64,000 nucleotides of DNA. Source: Isoetes taiwanensis. Taxonomy: Eukaryota > Streptophyta > Lycopodiopsida > Isoetales > Isoetaceae. The stretch lies in contig JAJEKV010000108.1 of assembly GCA_021234155.1 (NCBI GenBank), forward strand, positions 563,392 to 627,391. The letters are read 5' to 3'. Both the position numbers and the translations under genes were made by a program. Below, piece by piece: positions 33,406-46,053 of this stretch (its first letter is position 1; every line of letters begins with the position of its first letter). The notes beneath the pieces were generated by a model. That model saw only the letters and a list, made by a program, of their open reading frames with translations. It did no database searches and was not told the origin of the DNA.

Positions 33406-35448
33406 TCGTAATTATTTCGCAAAATTTCTTCTTATCTGCCTTTGGACTTTAAAGTAGTCATGCCTGTGGGATATAAGTTTCGTCTAGACTCTACAGCCCG
33501 TTGTCCGAGTTTCTTAAGGTCGGCATTATTGTGTCAAACAACTGACTGACAAATTCCTTGAAGTCTTGACTATGGCAATGAACAGCGCGGAATGTGCTTC
33601 AGCTGAAATCACATCGGTTGACCATCAAACATCAAAAACTTCTTCTTGAACATCGTTTCTGACGCTTTATGGATCATGTCGTTTTGCATCACCAAACACC
33701 AAAATGAGACGGTCTTGCTGACTCAATGTGTGGCTTTGGCATGAACCTGAGAGAAAGCGAAATGCACGGAGAAAGACGGGATAAAGTGGAGGTTCTTTCC
33801 AGAAGGAACAAACTACACAGAGCATTTCTTGGGTATGAGTAATAACACGGAATTTCATAGGATTGTGAGAGGGCAACTGAAATCTTATTAATTGCTATTT
33901 TAGACATTCATATGTGGTAAAAGGCGGGTGTATGAATAAGATTATCTGAAGCTTTTCTAGCCTCTGCACTTGCAAAGTTGTGGGCATGATTGGCGTGAGA
34001 TGGGTACTAAGGCAAAGCAAAATTAAGTGTGGCTGGAAGGCAAATATGTGGTACACATATGTAAGTACAACTGTGCATGCCCTGTTTTGCTTCGACACAT
34101 GAATTAGTGCCTGGATGCTTTCTTCAGTATATAAATACTACAAAATAATTGACAGGTCCCTTAGTTCTCTGGACTGTTTCCGAGAAAGCAGTCAAAGACT
34201 GATCAGGTTTAGGCTTAACAAATCAGGTCACCATGCAGCCTGTTATACCTAAGAAGATTGGTTGAAGACAAATAGTGAAAGATGTATCAATCCAATTCAG
34301 CACCTTCCTGTAAGGAGTAAATGCGATAAGCAACTTGTCAACTTGTTTGTTGTGACCCCATCTATATTTTCACTACCAAGCAAAATCTGATAATTCAAAT
34401 AGCTTCATGCATAGCATTCCTAGAATTGCAAGCCAAATATCATGCCCAATTCATGGTTAGATTGTATTTACAACTTGACCCAATTTGGGAAATGCCACTG
34501 TCTACTTTCCATGAAGACATTGGGAAGGAACTTTGGTTCTCACTGAGCTTGACATACCAAAAAAATAGCATTATCACCTGGGTTCTCTCTTATTCAAAGC
34601 TTATCGTCATTTGGGTATTTGCTTTATTTTGCAAAAACATTTCTTTTGATCAATTTGTTGCCTGAAAATTTTGCATAATTTGTCATATTCTTTTAGTTTT
34701 ATACTTGTATCGTTACCATCATTTTTATGAATATGACTCCTTTGGCTGCTTGAGAATGAGAAATTTTAGTTGGGCTGAAATATTGTCGCTGCATCAACCA
34801 CACAAATGACTACTAGCAAGCTTTACTGGATTAGTTATTTGCTCAATGTGGATCATGAGAAAATGGATTGTAACATCTATGATGGGAGAGACTTGTTACT
34901 CTTCGCATAACACTAGCTATTCCCTTGACCGAGGAAGCGAAGAGAAAATACTCCTAGATCAGAATAATAAAGCAGATACTCCACTTCGGTAAAACATTGC
35001 TCAAAAATTGTCTTGCGTCCTTGAGTTTAAAGGATTGCTCCTAGTATCATATTTAGTTATGACAACTATGTCAGGCAAGTAAAGGATTTCACCCTGCATG
35101 CCAGCAAGGAAGATATGGAGGCAGGAACTAATATATAACGCAAGGAACTTGCTAAAAATTTGATATATAAAATTATATTCTAAGTGAACTTACTTTTGAT
35201 CATTGCTCAAGACAGTCTCCATTTACATGTGAGTAGTATTTCATTATTTGTATAACATCGTAAAGGAAACTTCCATTCAGATCTGCCTTCTCAAATCGCA
35301 CATCTGGCACAATAGCCCATCTTCAGGTGCATGATAGGCAATTACAAGAGACAGGCGTGAATGAACATAGCCCAAATGGTAAACGTCTGATATCACATTC
35401 AATATTATAGCAGCAAACTGTTAGGAAACAAAAATCTTTTCAAGGGTG
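33406..35448. other. Unassigned sequence
   Basis: No gene recognised. Minus frames at 33667-33907 overlap each other and look non-coding; 34426-34665 plus has no domain. Confidence 0.35.
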
Positions 35449-36118
35449 TCACTGCAGCAAGCATGGCGACATTCTCTGAAATCTCCTAGAACTGTTCTGA
35501 TTGAGCAACTGGTGGTGAACTTCAGTAATTGGAAATCCATCTAATGATCTGTTGATAGATACAAATTTAGCTTCAAACCCTTCAGTGATGTACGATAGAC
35601 CTGTAAGATGGAACAGCAAATTAGATCTAGCTAAGCTTTTCACGTGCAGAAAAAAACTAATCAACAGTCATGAGTATTCATAGGTTCTGCTTTTCTCCCA
35701 ACTAGAATTCATAGTTTATCTGCACCAAATCTCTTATTTAGTGTGTGATCACCAATTAGTCACTTTCAATTAAAAATATATTGAATTCATTGTTCAGATC
35801 CCATTTTCCAAAAAAAATGGACAAAATCGCCCATGTTATATTCAGAGATAATCTAGAGCATATGCATATTTCCAATGAGGTTTCAAATTCCTTCTTGTGC
35901 AGATATAAGAAATATTAGTTAAAAAAGTGACTGGAAGAAGTGCACCTTTGAAGAATTTCCATCCATCGGTACTGAATTTTCCATGCCTGCAGGTCCTATT
36001 TTCAGACCTCAAAAGAATAAAAAAGCAACCAGAATAAACATTACCTGCAGATGTTTGAATTAAAAGTAGAGACAAAGACAGTAAAACCACGAGGCAACTC
36101 CCAATTGACACCGGCATC
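35449..36118 (-). CDS. Last exons of an unrecognised minus-strand gene
   Basis: Three exons follow one frame: 36118-36045 (acceptor TTGACACAG, donor CTGCAG/GTAATG), 35995-35946 (acceptor GAAAATAG, donor AAAG/GTGCAC) and 35600-35449 (acceptor ATCTTACAG, TGA at 35449-35451). The joined frame reads GVNWELPRGFTVFVSTFN, TCRHGKFSTDGWKFFK, then LSYITEGFEAKFVSINRSLD and FPITEVHHQLLNQN. Composition is that of an ordinary globular protein. The first intron would be only 49 bp, short for a plant, so that junction is uncertain. Upstream exons must lie above 36.12 kb but were not identified. Family unknown. Confidence 0.4.
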
Positions 36119-36941
36119 CTGTGTCAATGACAATGAAAAGGTTAATGCTAGGAAACCCGTTATGCTGTAAGCAGGAATATAGTATATAAAGAATCCGTTA
36201 AGCAATAAGACAAATTGTGCTTTTAAAATACTCTTCATGCCTCTGTGAGTTATATTCAGAATCTGGATATAACAACTCGTTTGACATGACCGGTATTTAG
36301 CAGAGTGTTGACAGTCTTTAAATTATGCTTTCTCCAATTTGAGAAACAAAATGCAATAGCATGGATCTGTCATTGCTTCTGAATAAGAGAGAGTACCCAG
36401 CACATAGCTTAGGCAACAAGCAACACGATCTGTGGCAGGTAGAAGAAACCATAAAACATTACAGTGAAGGAGCTTAAGGTTCTCATTTTGGTAATGAATT
36501 GCAATACAACGTAGCCCACCTAAGGAAAACTGTAAATGCCATAGAACGTACCTAAGAAGCTTAAATACCAGTACTTGTTAAAATATTTCACTGCATCCCA
36601 GATCTACCATCAATCTTGCGAACTCGTAAATCCTTAATACATGGCTGGCGTAGTCGAGCTGTTTTAAGGTACCCGAGCTATGCACTAGGGTTCTTTTTAA
36701 TTCCGTTGCTTCCCTCTACGTCCCGTTTTTACCTAATCCTGCAATAAATTCTAGAGAAAATTACCGAAATGCCCTTATATTACTAAAATGCCTTATATTT
36801 TACAAAAGCAATCAAAATGCCCCCTAAAATAAGGGTGCTTGGATAGAATAGCATTAGCTATGACCAATATAAATAAGACCATTCACAAAACTTATAAATG
36901 GCAGTGAGATCTTTTTAACAACAACAAAGACAACAAAAGTT
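36119..36941. other. Unassigned sequence
   Basis: No exon recognised; it may be intron or upstream sequence of the preceding minus-strand gene. ATGCCCTTATATTAC and ATGCCTTATATTTTAC near 36770-36800 form a small duplication. Confidence 0.35.
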
Positions 36942-37112
36942 GTGAAAGAGGAAATACCTCATCCTAGATAGATTAACTTTTGAATCTATATTACCAAAGT
37001 CAGGGGCATTTCAGTAGAAGTCACTGTGAAAGAGGAAATACCTCATCCTAGATTGACTTTTGAATTATGAGCCATAAGAACGATATTACCAAAGTGAGGG
37101 GGATTTCGGTAA
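36942..37112. repeat. 84-bp tandem duplication
   Basis: GTGAAAGAGGAAATACCTCA at 36942 recurs at 37026, followed in both copies by TCCTAGAT, CTTTTGAAT, ATATTACCAAAGT and GGGG-ATTTC. The copies differ by small indels. Confidence 0.8.
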
Positions 37113-37969
37113 ATTTTTCGATATTTAAACTAGCACCAAGGCAGGCTTGGGGAATAAATGTGGAAGGGTGGTTGAAGAATAAGAGCATGAAATATAGAAG
37201 ATTGAAAGGTATTCAATTTGAAATAAACAGAAGGAAAGATGTAATCGTTTCCACTTGCTTTGCCTACGAAAAGCTTGATACCTTGATAATGATATGAAGA
37301 AGAAGGTTAAAGCTCAGACGTTAGAATATCAATTTTTGTTCAAGCAAGTGCTCTCGTGCATTCTTCCCCGCACCGCCAAGCCCTCCTTCACCTGCCTGCA
37401 TCCTTCTCAAATCCGAATTCAATCTTCTTAGACGCTTAGACATCTTTCTCGTGTGTCTAAAATCAACCTTCTTAGGTGCTCAAATTTATATACCTTCTCA
37501 AATCACTTTTAGGCATTCCTTCGTGCCATCGTGAAGATTAATTTAGAGGTGAGTTGAGGACTTCTAAACATGCTTTTAGAAATGCTTTCTTTTCGCCTTT
37601 TGGTTGGATTTGTTTTGCTTTCATTGTTTTTAACTAGTCTTCTTTTAACATTATATTAAAATAATGATATGATAAGAGAATCCTACTAGCTACTAAATCC
37701 TAAACCCTAGTTGCTTATCAACACTAGATAAGTGCTCGCAACCTCGTAAAATTAAAATAAATTGCACATTGGCAATCTTTTGACCATTTGGACCTTAATT
37801 GACCAAAGTCGCATTTAATTAAAGTGGGTCAAATCTCAAATTTGGGACTCTCGGACTTAAAATGGGACTCATACTCATTTTTTTTTTTTTTGAATTGAGT
37901 GCTTGAATAGAATTTTGTCTTAATAAAACAACAATAACATTTACAAACAACAAACCCGAGAAAAAGAAG
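37113..37969. other. Unassigned sequence
   Basis: No gene recognised. GCATTTAATTAAAGTGGGTC at 37810 shares 19 of 20 bases with 17387-17406 (GTATTTAATTAAAGTGGGTC), and both precede a T-run, so a short dispersed repeat is likely. Confidence 0.4.
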
Positions 37970-38222
37970 GGAGACGATGGAGAAAAGAATTGTAGGAAGG
38001 AAGGGGAGATGGAAGGGAGGGGAGGAAGGGATGAAGGAGGAGGTAAAGGAGCGGTGGGAGAGGGGAGGGGGTGGGGAGAGGTAGGAGAGGGCAGGGAGGG
38101 GAGGGAGAGAGGGGAGAGAGGACAGGGTTTAGGGAAAAGGGGCAAAAGTGGAGGGGGGGGGGAGGAGATGATGGAGGGAGGTCGGGCAAATGGGGAGGGT
38201 TAGGGACAAGGATGAAAAAACA
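37970..38222 (+). repeat. G-rich polypurine tract
   Basis: About 250 bp almost wholly G and A on the plus strand (GGGAGGGGAGGAAGGG, GGGGAGGGGGTGGGGAG, and a run of ten G near 38152). It has many G-runs of three or more and mirror-like symmetry, so quadruplex or triplex folding is possible. The open frames over it (38009-38262, and minus 37819-38189) are artefacts. Confidence 0.85.
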
Positions 38223-38359
38223 AGGAGAGTTTGAGGGGAGAGATCTCCTAAAAAATAAATAAAATTAAATATTATAAATTAAAGAAAGAAATTAAATTTC
38301 ATATTAAAAAAATAAAATTAAATATTAAAAAAAAAAAAATAAATTATTACTAAATTAAA

Positions 38360-39960
38360 TACGGTATTCTCAACCTTCTCGACCACTAGTCGAGAAGCCA
38401 CAAGGCAATTTTCTTTTCATAGAATAGCCAAGCTTTTGGCTATGGCGATGGCTTCTTTTTCGCCTACAACCGCCAAATGGAGGGTCGAGTGCTAAGAAAC
38501 GAGGGTCTCTTTTAAGCAAAGTTCTCTTTTCGCCTTCAAATCCGCCCAAATGGAGGGTCGAGTCCGGAAAAATAGAGGACTCTAAAAAAGACCGCTTGTC
38601 ACGAGCTCCAACCACCAAAACGTAATTTCTATACATTTGTCGATAAAATACCTAAGCGGGTGGAAGAAGCTCGATGGAGGAAGTGGGTGTAACAAAAAAA
38701 GAAATCAGCTTGTGTGTATTTTCCTCCTCGAGGAATTTTAGCAAAGCGAAGTGACACGCCATAGCCATAGCCGTAGTAATACAACTTCTTGGCTTCTTTG
38801 GTCAAGCAAAAACACGGCAGCCCGGGCTTTGGTATCTTGGGTCCGTAAATTAAATTCTAAGACTAGGAATGCATATGGAGCCGATGATCGATTTGGGCAC
38901 TTTATGAGATAACGAATCGCGAGAGTAGCCGAGCCGCCATCTCCGCGTAAATTCCAAGCTTTACCAAGGCCCGATTCACGCAAAGACTCGGTGAATGGGG
39001 ACTGGTAATCCGTAGCATCCTCATTTCGTTATTTTATCGCTCAATGAAACTGAAAAACGCTTTGAAAAGCACCGAGGGTTTGCTTTGTTGAAGCCAAGCC
39101 GCTGACGTTCATGCCCACCCAAAACGCTTAAGAATATGACAAGGAAACGTAATATCACGATATTTTTTGTTCGCTTTGATCCGAGGCTTATCTTTGAGGA
39201 AGGCTTTGTAAGGCGAAGGGCCAACTCGCTTCCACCAACAATGGCACTAGTCGTACCAAGAGGTTCAAAAATGCTTGTCCATGGTATCAAAATCAGAACA
39301 AAATAAGTCAAGGGCTCCACAACCTCCGAAGTTTAGGGGAAACAGAGCTACGATGAAGATGGGATAAAGGAAAAGGGCTTTAGTTTAGTACCGCACGCAA
39401 AATAGAGTGCATGCGAAATGCGATCTTGAACTCGCAATGAGCTTGTTTTCTCTGCATAAGAAAGGAAAACTTGAATAGGATAAGCCGTAGCAGGCAAATC
39501 TGGCCAAGCCAAAATTGATTTTTTTGCAAGAATGAGCAAGCCAGATGCGGCTTTTTTGTGCAAATCGGTCTTGTGGCGTCAAAAGTGCTTTGGCGAGAAT
39601 TTAAAAGCCCTGTGGAAGGATTGATCAATGAAAATCGGCCCCTGGGCAGGCGAATTTATCCTATTTGAGGAGAGTATGCATGCTAGATTCGTAAATGCTT
39701 GGAAATCCAAGAAGAATGGACCTAATCTGCGGATCCTTTTTTCATCCGTGATTCTTTCATCTGTCTCCTTCTTTTCCCTTTGCTCGCATTTTGATCTCGA
39801 CTCATAGCCGGAAGCTTTTTGGTTATGGTCAATTTCGGTGGGAGCTATGGCTATGGGAGCTTCTTCCCAAACAAAGAGTCCAAGTGGTACAAATGATCTT
39901 CGCCTCAAAGGTATGTACCAAATTTTAAAATTCAAGCATGGGGGAAAAAAGGCGGGGTAT
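38360..39960. other. Compositionally distinct segment, possible organelle-derived insert
   Basis: Between an AT-only tract (38245-38360) and the Helitron terminus, the sequence is more balanced in base composition, has few homopolymers, and carries several minus frames of 60-118 codons (38738-38983, 39021-39320, 39579-39935). It includes words such as AGCCATAGCCATAGCCG-like tracts and AAGCTTCTTC. This resembles plant mitochondrial intergenic DNA in style, but I recognise no organellar gene. A perfect CTTCTCGAC/GTCGAGAAG hairpin (38375-38397) marks the left edge. Confidence 0.25.
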
Positions 39961-40028
39961 TAGAAAAAATCGGGTAAAATAACACGCTGAAAAGAAAGTG
40001 TAAAATAAATGCCAATACTATAGGATTA

Positions 40029-41918
40029 CTAGTGATTGTGCCCAGCATTGCTGGGTATAAGTTGAGAGCCTGTAAATGCTTTGGGATGCAAGGAGAAAAG
40101 CCCTATCCCTTTCCCTTTCCCTTTATTGCACTTCCCGCATTTCATTTTTTCTTATTTTCTCCTACTTTTTTTTTTCCTTTTCCTTTTTTTTTCGCCTTTT
40201 CTCACATGTTTCATTGTTTTCCCATCCCTTTCCTTCCCCCTTCCCTATTCCCCGATAACCTTTTTTTCCCTTCCTTTTGCTCCTTTCTCCACCTTTTCCA
40301 TCTTCTTTTTTTTTTTTGCCCTTTTCCTTCCTCTTTCTCTTTTTTTTTTATGCCTTCTCTTTTCCCCCACCCTTTTTCCATGTCTTCCTTTTTCTCAACC
40401 TTTTTACTCTTTCGCCTTTTCCATGCCTATTTTCCCTTTCTCTTTTCCTCCTTTTCCCACTTTTTCCTCCTTTTTTGTGCCCTTTTTCCTTCCATTTTTC
40501 TTTTCTCCCTCCCCTTTTCCATGCCCTTTTACCTTCTCTTTTCCATCTCCTCACCATTTCCCTCTTTTTCCTTTTCCATGTTCCCTCTTTTCCGCTCCCC
40601 TTTTCCATTTTCCTCATTTCCTTTTTCCCCCCTCTCTCTATTTCTATTTTCCATTCTATTTTTCTATTTCCCTTTTTTTCCATGCCCTTTTTCCCCCCTT
40701 TTTTCTTCTTTTCTATTTTTCACGTGCTTCCTTTTCCTCCTTTTTCCCACCCTTTCCCCTCTTCCTGCGCAATTTTCCTTTCTTTCAACCCTTCCTTTTT
40801 CTTTTTCTTTTCCTTTCCTCATGTCGCTTTTTCCCTTCCCTCCCCTCCATCACTCCCCGCTTCCCTTTCCCTTTCCCCCTTTTTCCCGCTTTCTTTTCCT
40901 TGATGGATTTTTTTTCTTTCCGCTTTCCTCCTTTGCCGATCCTTTTCCTGCGGCACCCCTTCCCTTTCCTTTTCCTTTTTCCCTTTTTCCATGCCTTTTT
41001 GCACATTTGTTTTATTCTCTTATTTCCTATACCCATTTTCCTCTTTTCCCCACCCTTTCTCCTCAAGGTTTCTTTTTCCCTTTTTCTTTTTCCCTTTTTT
41101 TTTTTCACCATTTTCCTCTTCCCTTTTCTCTCATGCCCTTCCCCCTTCCCTTTTCTCGTTTCCCTCTAGGTTCCCTTTCTCCCTTTTCCCTTCATTTTTT
41201 CTTTCTTCTCACTTTCCCCCTTTTCGATGCCCCTTTTCTTTTCCCCTCTCCCCATCCTTTTTTCTTTGTTCCCCTTGTCCCTTCCCTTTTCCTCATTTTT
41301 CCAACCTTTCACTCTTCCCCTTTCTTGATGCATTTTTTTCCCTTCCCTTTCCCCTCTCTTTTTTTTTCCCTTTTCCTATGCCATTTGTCCCTTCCTTTTC
41401 CTCTTTCCCTCGGCGCTTCTCTTTTTCCCCTTTTCCCATGCTCCTTCCTTTTCCCATGCTTTTTTCTCCTCCCCTTTTCCATGCTTTTTTTTCTCCTTCA
41501 TTTTCTCCTTTTTTTCAACCTTTTCCTCTTTCCTTTTTTTTTTTTTTCATGCCCTTTCCATTTACCTTTTCCACTTTATCTCTTCCTTTGTTCCCTCGTG
41601 CCCTTTCCCTGTTCCCTTCCCTTTTCGCTTTCCATGCCTTTTTCTCTTCTCTTTATCCCCAATCCTTTTCCCTTTTACTTTTTTACCCTTTTCCCTTTTC
41701 CCCATGCCTTTTGCCCTTCACATTCTCTCTTTCCACTTCCCTTTTCCTTTTTCCCCTTTTCATTTACCCTTTCCCCTTTAAGAGATCGAAGATGACCAAT
41801 CACCGGTGTTGGTAAATCGTGCAATAAATCTAGGGCCTTCGGATGCATCTAAATGATCCTCGCCATTCAAATTAGGGCTCATGCACTACTTACTTGTGAT
41901 AACATTATAATATAAAGA
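40029..41918 (-). mobile_element. Helitron-like element, 1.89 kb, non-autonomous
   Basis: On the minus strand the 3' end reads ACTTATACCCAGCAATGCTG, GGCACAATCA, CTAG, followed by T. The CCCAGC-AAT-GCTGGG hairpin (40041-40055) is a perfect 6-bp stem 11 nt before CTAG, which is the Helitron 3' signature. The inferred 5' end is TCTTTATATTATAATGTTAT at 41918, preceded by A, as expected for insertion between A and T. The interior is almost entirely a pyrimidine minisatellite. There is no Rep/helicase gene, so it would need an autonomous partner. The 5' end assignment is weaker than the 3' end. Confidence 0.65.
40095..41785 (+). repeat. 1.7-kb pyrimidine minisatellite
   Basis: Degenerate units of TTTTCCC, CCTTTTCC and a recurring TTTTCCATGCC word. 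The plus strand is over 90 percent C+T by eye. Open frames up to 587 codons (40032-41795) encode only Phe, Ser, Pro and Leu and are artefacts of a stop-free repeat. The same array type occurs at 6.14-6.31 kb. Its polypurine/polypyrimidine nature makes triplex formation possible. Confidence 0.95.
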
Positions 41919-42134
41919 TATTTTGACGGTCCCCAATTTCTCTTTTTATGTGTGTGCTACTATGTTCACATCGCAAACATTATGTTGCCATGGTGCACGT
42001 TTTTAGGCATATATTCTTATTCTAAAGTAAAACTTTAACTTTGAAGATCGCTATATATTTTACACCTTGTTTAACCCATTTTGAAGGTTTAAGACAAAAA
42101 TAGGGACAAGTACATATTAATAGGTCTAATGCAT

Positions 42135-45100
42135 ATGACTGGGCATCAGCCCACTTCACCCGTGAGGACGAGGACTAAGAAGAAGCAACGAAGAATCCTT
42201 CTTCCTAGTAGTATTTATGGACAAGGAGATCTTGAGCTGGAATGTGCGAGGGGTGCGCTCATCACCCAGTAAGAGAACGAGAGTGGCGTTGGCGGTTCGG
42301 AAGATGGATCGGATATCCCGTATTAACGGGGAACATAAATTAATCCTGGGGGATGCCGCGAACCTTCTTTGGACATGTTCCCAGACGCCAATATGCCCAC
42401 GCTGTGGCCACCTCCGCTCTCAAAGGAATTGCGTGGCACTCACCATATGGAAGATGGCCGTGCGTGACTTTACCCCGGCGGTTGCTAGGCATGTGGGTCA
42501 TCATCAAAGGCGTAGAGGGGTCGCGATGAGTGGGGCTTAATGTGAATATCACGCCACAACAGTGCACGCAGAGGCGTTGTGGGCATCAATCGGCATAAAG
42601 TCACATCCTTTGGGGGCTGGTGGCTTGGTTGTCGTAGGTGATTTCAACATGGTCGAGGATTGCTTTCGATAGGTGGCAGGGGCTACCGGCGGTACATTTT
42701 ATGGTTTTGAGCCAAGCAATGGGTACAATTGTTGGACTTCTTGCATTTGCGTAGTCGTCAGGCTTTTGGGCATTTATTTCTTTAATCGGGTAATTGAGTA
42801 GGGCCTGACTCCGCGATAGTTCGACATGACGATGCTATGCTAATAATACCACAGATCGGACCGAGCCTTTGCTCGCGGAAGAACATTCTCCCTAATCACT
42901 CTCGATCATTGTCCCTGCTTAATTTCTGGGGACTGGAGTGTAGTACGCTGGTACTAAGGCATGTTTCAAAAACCGAACAAACGTGATATTTGAAGGATGT
43001 CGATTTCTCTTAGGGATGCCATAGATTTGGTTCCGCGGTCTTTTGAGATCATTTCGGGATGTCGGGAATGGTGAAGGCCCCGCTGAAGTCAAGGCATTCA
43101 CCAAGTCATCAAAAGCTCGGAGGAGCCTGGCCGAGGCAGAGCCGAGGTCTTAGAGGCATCAGATCGCCGAATTGAAACCCTCGGTGCCGGCCCGATGGTG
43201 TGCTGGAGAAGGAGATATTATACCACATCGCAGCAGCGAAGTCTAGAAGGCCCGCCGTGCAAGAGTGAAGCTCGTGGATCAATTCGGCCGCTGAAGGGGA
43301 CACCCAATTCCCTCGCATCGTTCTTCGTATCGCGACGACAAAGAAGTGGCCGACCTCAATGTCGCCTTTGGCATCAGCTACCGCGACTGCAGCTCTCACC
43401 GGTGACATTAAGCAGCAATTTTCAAGACTTCTTCGTGAGAAGACGTATCCCTACACCGACGCCATGGAGGAGATAAGGTTTTCAATAAGGTGTCATATAG
43501 GGTGCCGGGCGGATAGGAGGCAGGTTAGAGCTCTACTACAAAGCAAGAGCTGAGGATATGCTACGCTACTTTGGCCCCTCATATGCCCGGTCCGACCGTG
43601 ATTCCGCTGGAGTTCTTCCAAGAATATTGGGAATGGGTGGAGACTTCGATGAGACCCTATCAAGACTTCGCTTCAGCAGAGGCGCTTGACTATAAAATTA
43701 ACACCTACTGATCTCATTAATACCGGAAGGTGAAGGAGTCATCATCATCTCGATTACCGATTACGCCGGCCGATAGTGTATAAGATAGTTCATGGGCGTC
43801 TCGGCGAGATCGGCAAGTAGTCGCCGCTAGAGGCTATTAGTCCCATGCACCGGGCTTTATTCCTCGCAGTATATTCTTAACAATGTAGGGCGTATTCGAG
43901 GGCATTCAGTCACGGATAGTGTACTTAAAGCTGGACTTCCTCGCGAAGCCCTATGATAGTGTTTTGTTGGGACTTTCCGAGGAGGATGATGCTTTTGCGT
44001 GGTGAGTAATTTCACAAAGACTGCCCCAAGCTCTTTAACGCGTCTTGAGCCACCATCCCATGTCACGGCGAAGTCATCACCGCTGGAGTTCGCCAGGATG
44101 CCCCTTTGGGACCCTTCCTATTTACCATCGAGGCCGCTGAGGCCCCTCATTCCATCGCCTCGGGTGGAGGCGGAGGGTTATGGAGGGGCTGAGAATGGCG
44201 ACCGTCGCAAGCTAGATGGAAGTCCGACACCGATGACTCTTTCTTTCCAGTAAGCCGACGAGGAACCCGTTAAACACGGCGGAGCTTGACACATTTGCTC
44301 GGCCCGGGTCTTGCCTCATGAACCGGACGAAGTGCTCAAGATTATGGCCGGGCAGCAGATCCTTATGCCCGCGTCGTGTCCCAATTTTCTGGCGAATCGA
44401 CCTTCAGGCACATGCTCCGTGCTTTTGGGGATCCCGCTCGCATTGACATTTTGGCGCCAGGTATTTGGGAGCACATTTTGGTGGACCTAGCTTGCCGCAC
44501 CTTAATTGGTGGAAGGGGGGAAACTTTCCATGGCCGGCAGGTCACGTTGGCTAAAATTGTTTATGCTCAACTCATATTTATATGGGCCTCCATCATCCGG
44601 CGCCGTAAAGCAAGGTTCGAAAATTTCTTCTATGGTTCGTGAATCCTTTGTTTGGGGAGGCAATGAGGAAGGGGCTACCGTCAAGGTTGCTGGTGGAAGT
44701 GCGTCCGCCCAAAGCCGCAGTGTGGCCTTCTTTACGGACCTCTGCCCATAGTAAGGTCCCGCTATCAAAGTTCATCTTTACGATTCTCGAGAATCGGGTT
44801 TGATTCCTGCATGGCCCCGCTTCATCGATCTTCGTTTCCCTCGACAGTTTCCCCATAAGCCATCCGTGCCCGTATGCCCATGGGCGTTATTTATGGATAT
44901 CGTGCCATATGTTAATGCCTCCCCTTCGAAGGGGCCCCCGCGAGCCCGGAGCAGTCCGCTCGCTTTTACAATTGATGTCTCGGGGCCAGCATTGATTAGA
45001 GGCATCGCCATGGTGGATTCCTTTTCGGCGGGCGACTTCACCTTTGGTGTCATGCGGCAACCATCGATCCGCCCGAGTCCAACGCAGTGGGCGCAGCTGT

Positions 45101-46034
45101 GGGGTCTTGACGCTGGGAGAGTGGTATATCGATGGGCAACAGCGCCTCGGCAGCCTTTTTTCGTCGTGGGTTTCGAATTTGAGGAGCCGGGATTGTCCTA
45201 TCTAAAGCGCGGTGGCTAATGCATTGCCAATTAACCCCCGTTACCCTCGAAGCAGTGGAGTCAAGGCTCATCCAAAAGTTGACCCCTCAAACTTCATAAA
45301 GTCCCTTCTACGAGCTCTTGGCAATTCAGGATGAGTTGCCTCCTGACCAGGCCGGAGTCTACAGTGTGCCGGAGATGAATGGGGTAACATCCGGAGATGG
45401 GTGTGGAACCCAATCTCGCCTCCCAAGATTCGGTGTTGCTGCAAAGAGATACTAAGCTACGATCCTTTGAGGGTGAATACGCGGTTACACGGGGTCAATC
45501 CCCCTGGATTAGCGATCGGGCGGCCCGATGTGTGGTGCCTTCGTGTGGAGACTCTAGAGCACTCAGAGGCCTCTTTGCGACGCAGATCCAGCCGGCATGG
45601 CAAAGGTCCGTGCCTCTTTTCACACCCCCATTCGTAGTCGAGGTTCTTCCGGGGTGTATCCTACTGGTGGTCTCGGCAATTTCGCCACCGGGCCTTCCAT
45701 TTGTGTAAGGCCCGTTATCGCGGGTTCATTTGGAAGCGGCGACGCCTGAAGGTGTTCAAAAATGTGGAGGTGCAACCTGGGGTGTTGATCCCGCAATTGA
45801 GGTACAAATTATATCTTTCTTACATGGCATGCCCTCGTAAAGAGCAGTTCAAGGCAACTGTATGGGAGAGGACTCTTCTCATTGTAGACAGTGTTAGCAG
45901 GTTTGTCCCATGAGTCGTAGGTAGGTATGTGTGCCATTTGGGTGCTCACCCGAGTGTGGGCGTGGAGCACTCTAGTATCGCTCCTTTTGTACTGATTACA
46001 TATTAATTAACTTGATCCTTCAAAAAAAAAAAAA
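42135..46034 (+). mobile_element. L1-type LINE with 19-bp target duplication
   Basis: The element ends in a poly(A) tract at 46022-46035. ATTAATAGGTCTAATGCAT (42116-42134) immediately precedes it, and ATTAATAGATTTAATGCAT (46035-46053) follows: 17 of 19 identical, the expected target-site duplication. The ORF2 start lies only 82 bp from the 5' boundary and no ORF1 is present, so the copy is 5'-truncated just before ORF2 or belongs to an ORF2-only lineage. Confidence 0.9.
42217..45913 (+). pseudogene. LINE ORF2: endonuclease-reverse transcriptase, decayed
   Basis: ORF2 nicks the target and copies the RNA at the nick. Starting from ATG at 42217: EILSWNVRGVRSSPSKRTR (endonuclease N-terminus), GLVVVGDFNMVED (catalytic GDFN, 42637-42648), TLDHCP (endonuclease DHxP, about 42900). 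Reverse transcriptase: PLEFFQEYWEWV (about 43603), LISLIPEGEG, YLKLDFLAKPYDSV with motif A Asp (43923-43970), GVRQDAPLGPFLF (44085-44122), DTDDSFF in place of the usual FADD (about 44227), FVWGGNEEG (44645). C-terminal zinc finger: CVVPSCG then LEHS (about 45530-45565). More than ten frame changes and stops make it dead. The motif order is that of plant L1 LINEs. Confidence 0.9.
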
Positions 46035-46053
46035 ATTAATAGATTTAATGCAT

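Noticed and set aside
37819-38262. Gly/Glu/Arg-rich and Pro/Ser-rich frames on opposite strands
   Set aside because: Both come from the polypurine tract.
40032-41815. A 587-codon open frame of Phe, Ser, Pro and Leu
   Set aside because: The pyrimidine-only array lacks stop codons in every forward frame, so length is no evidence of coding.
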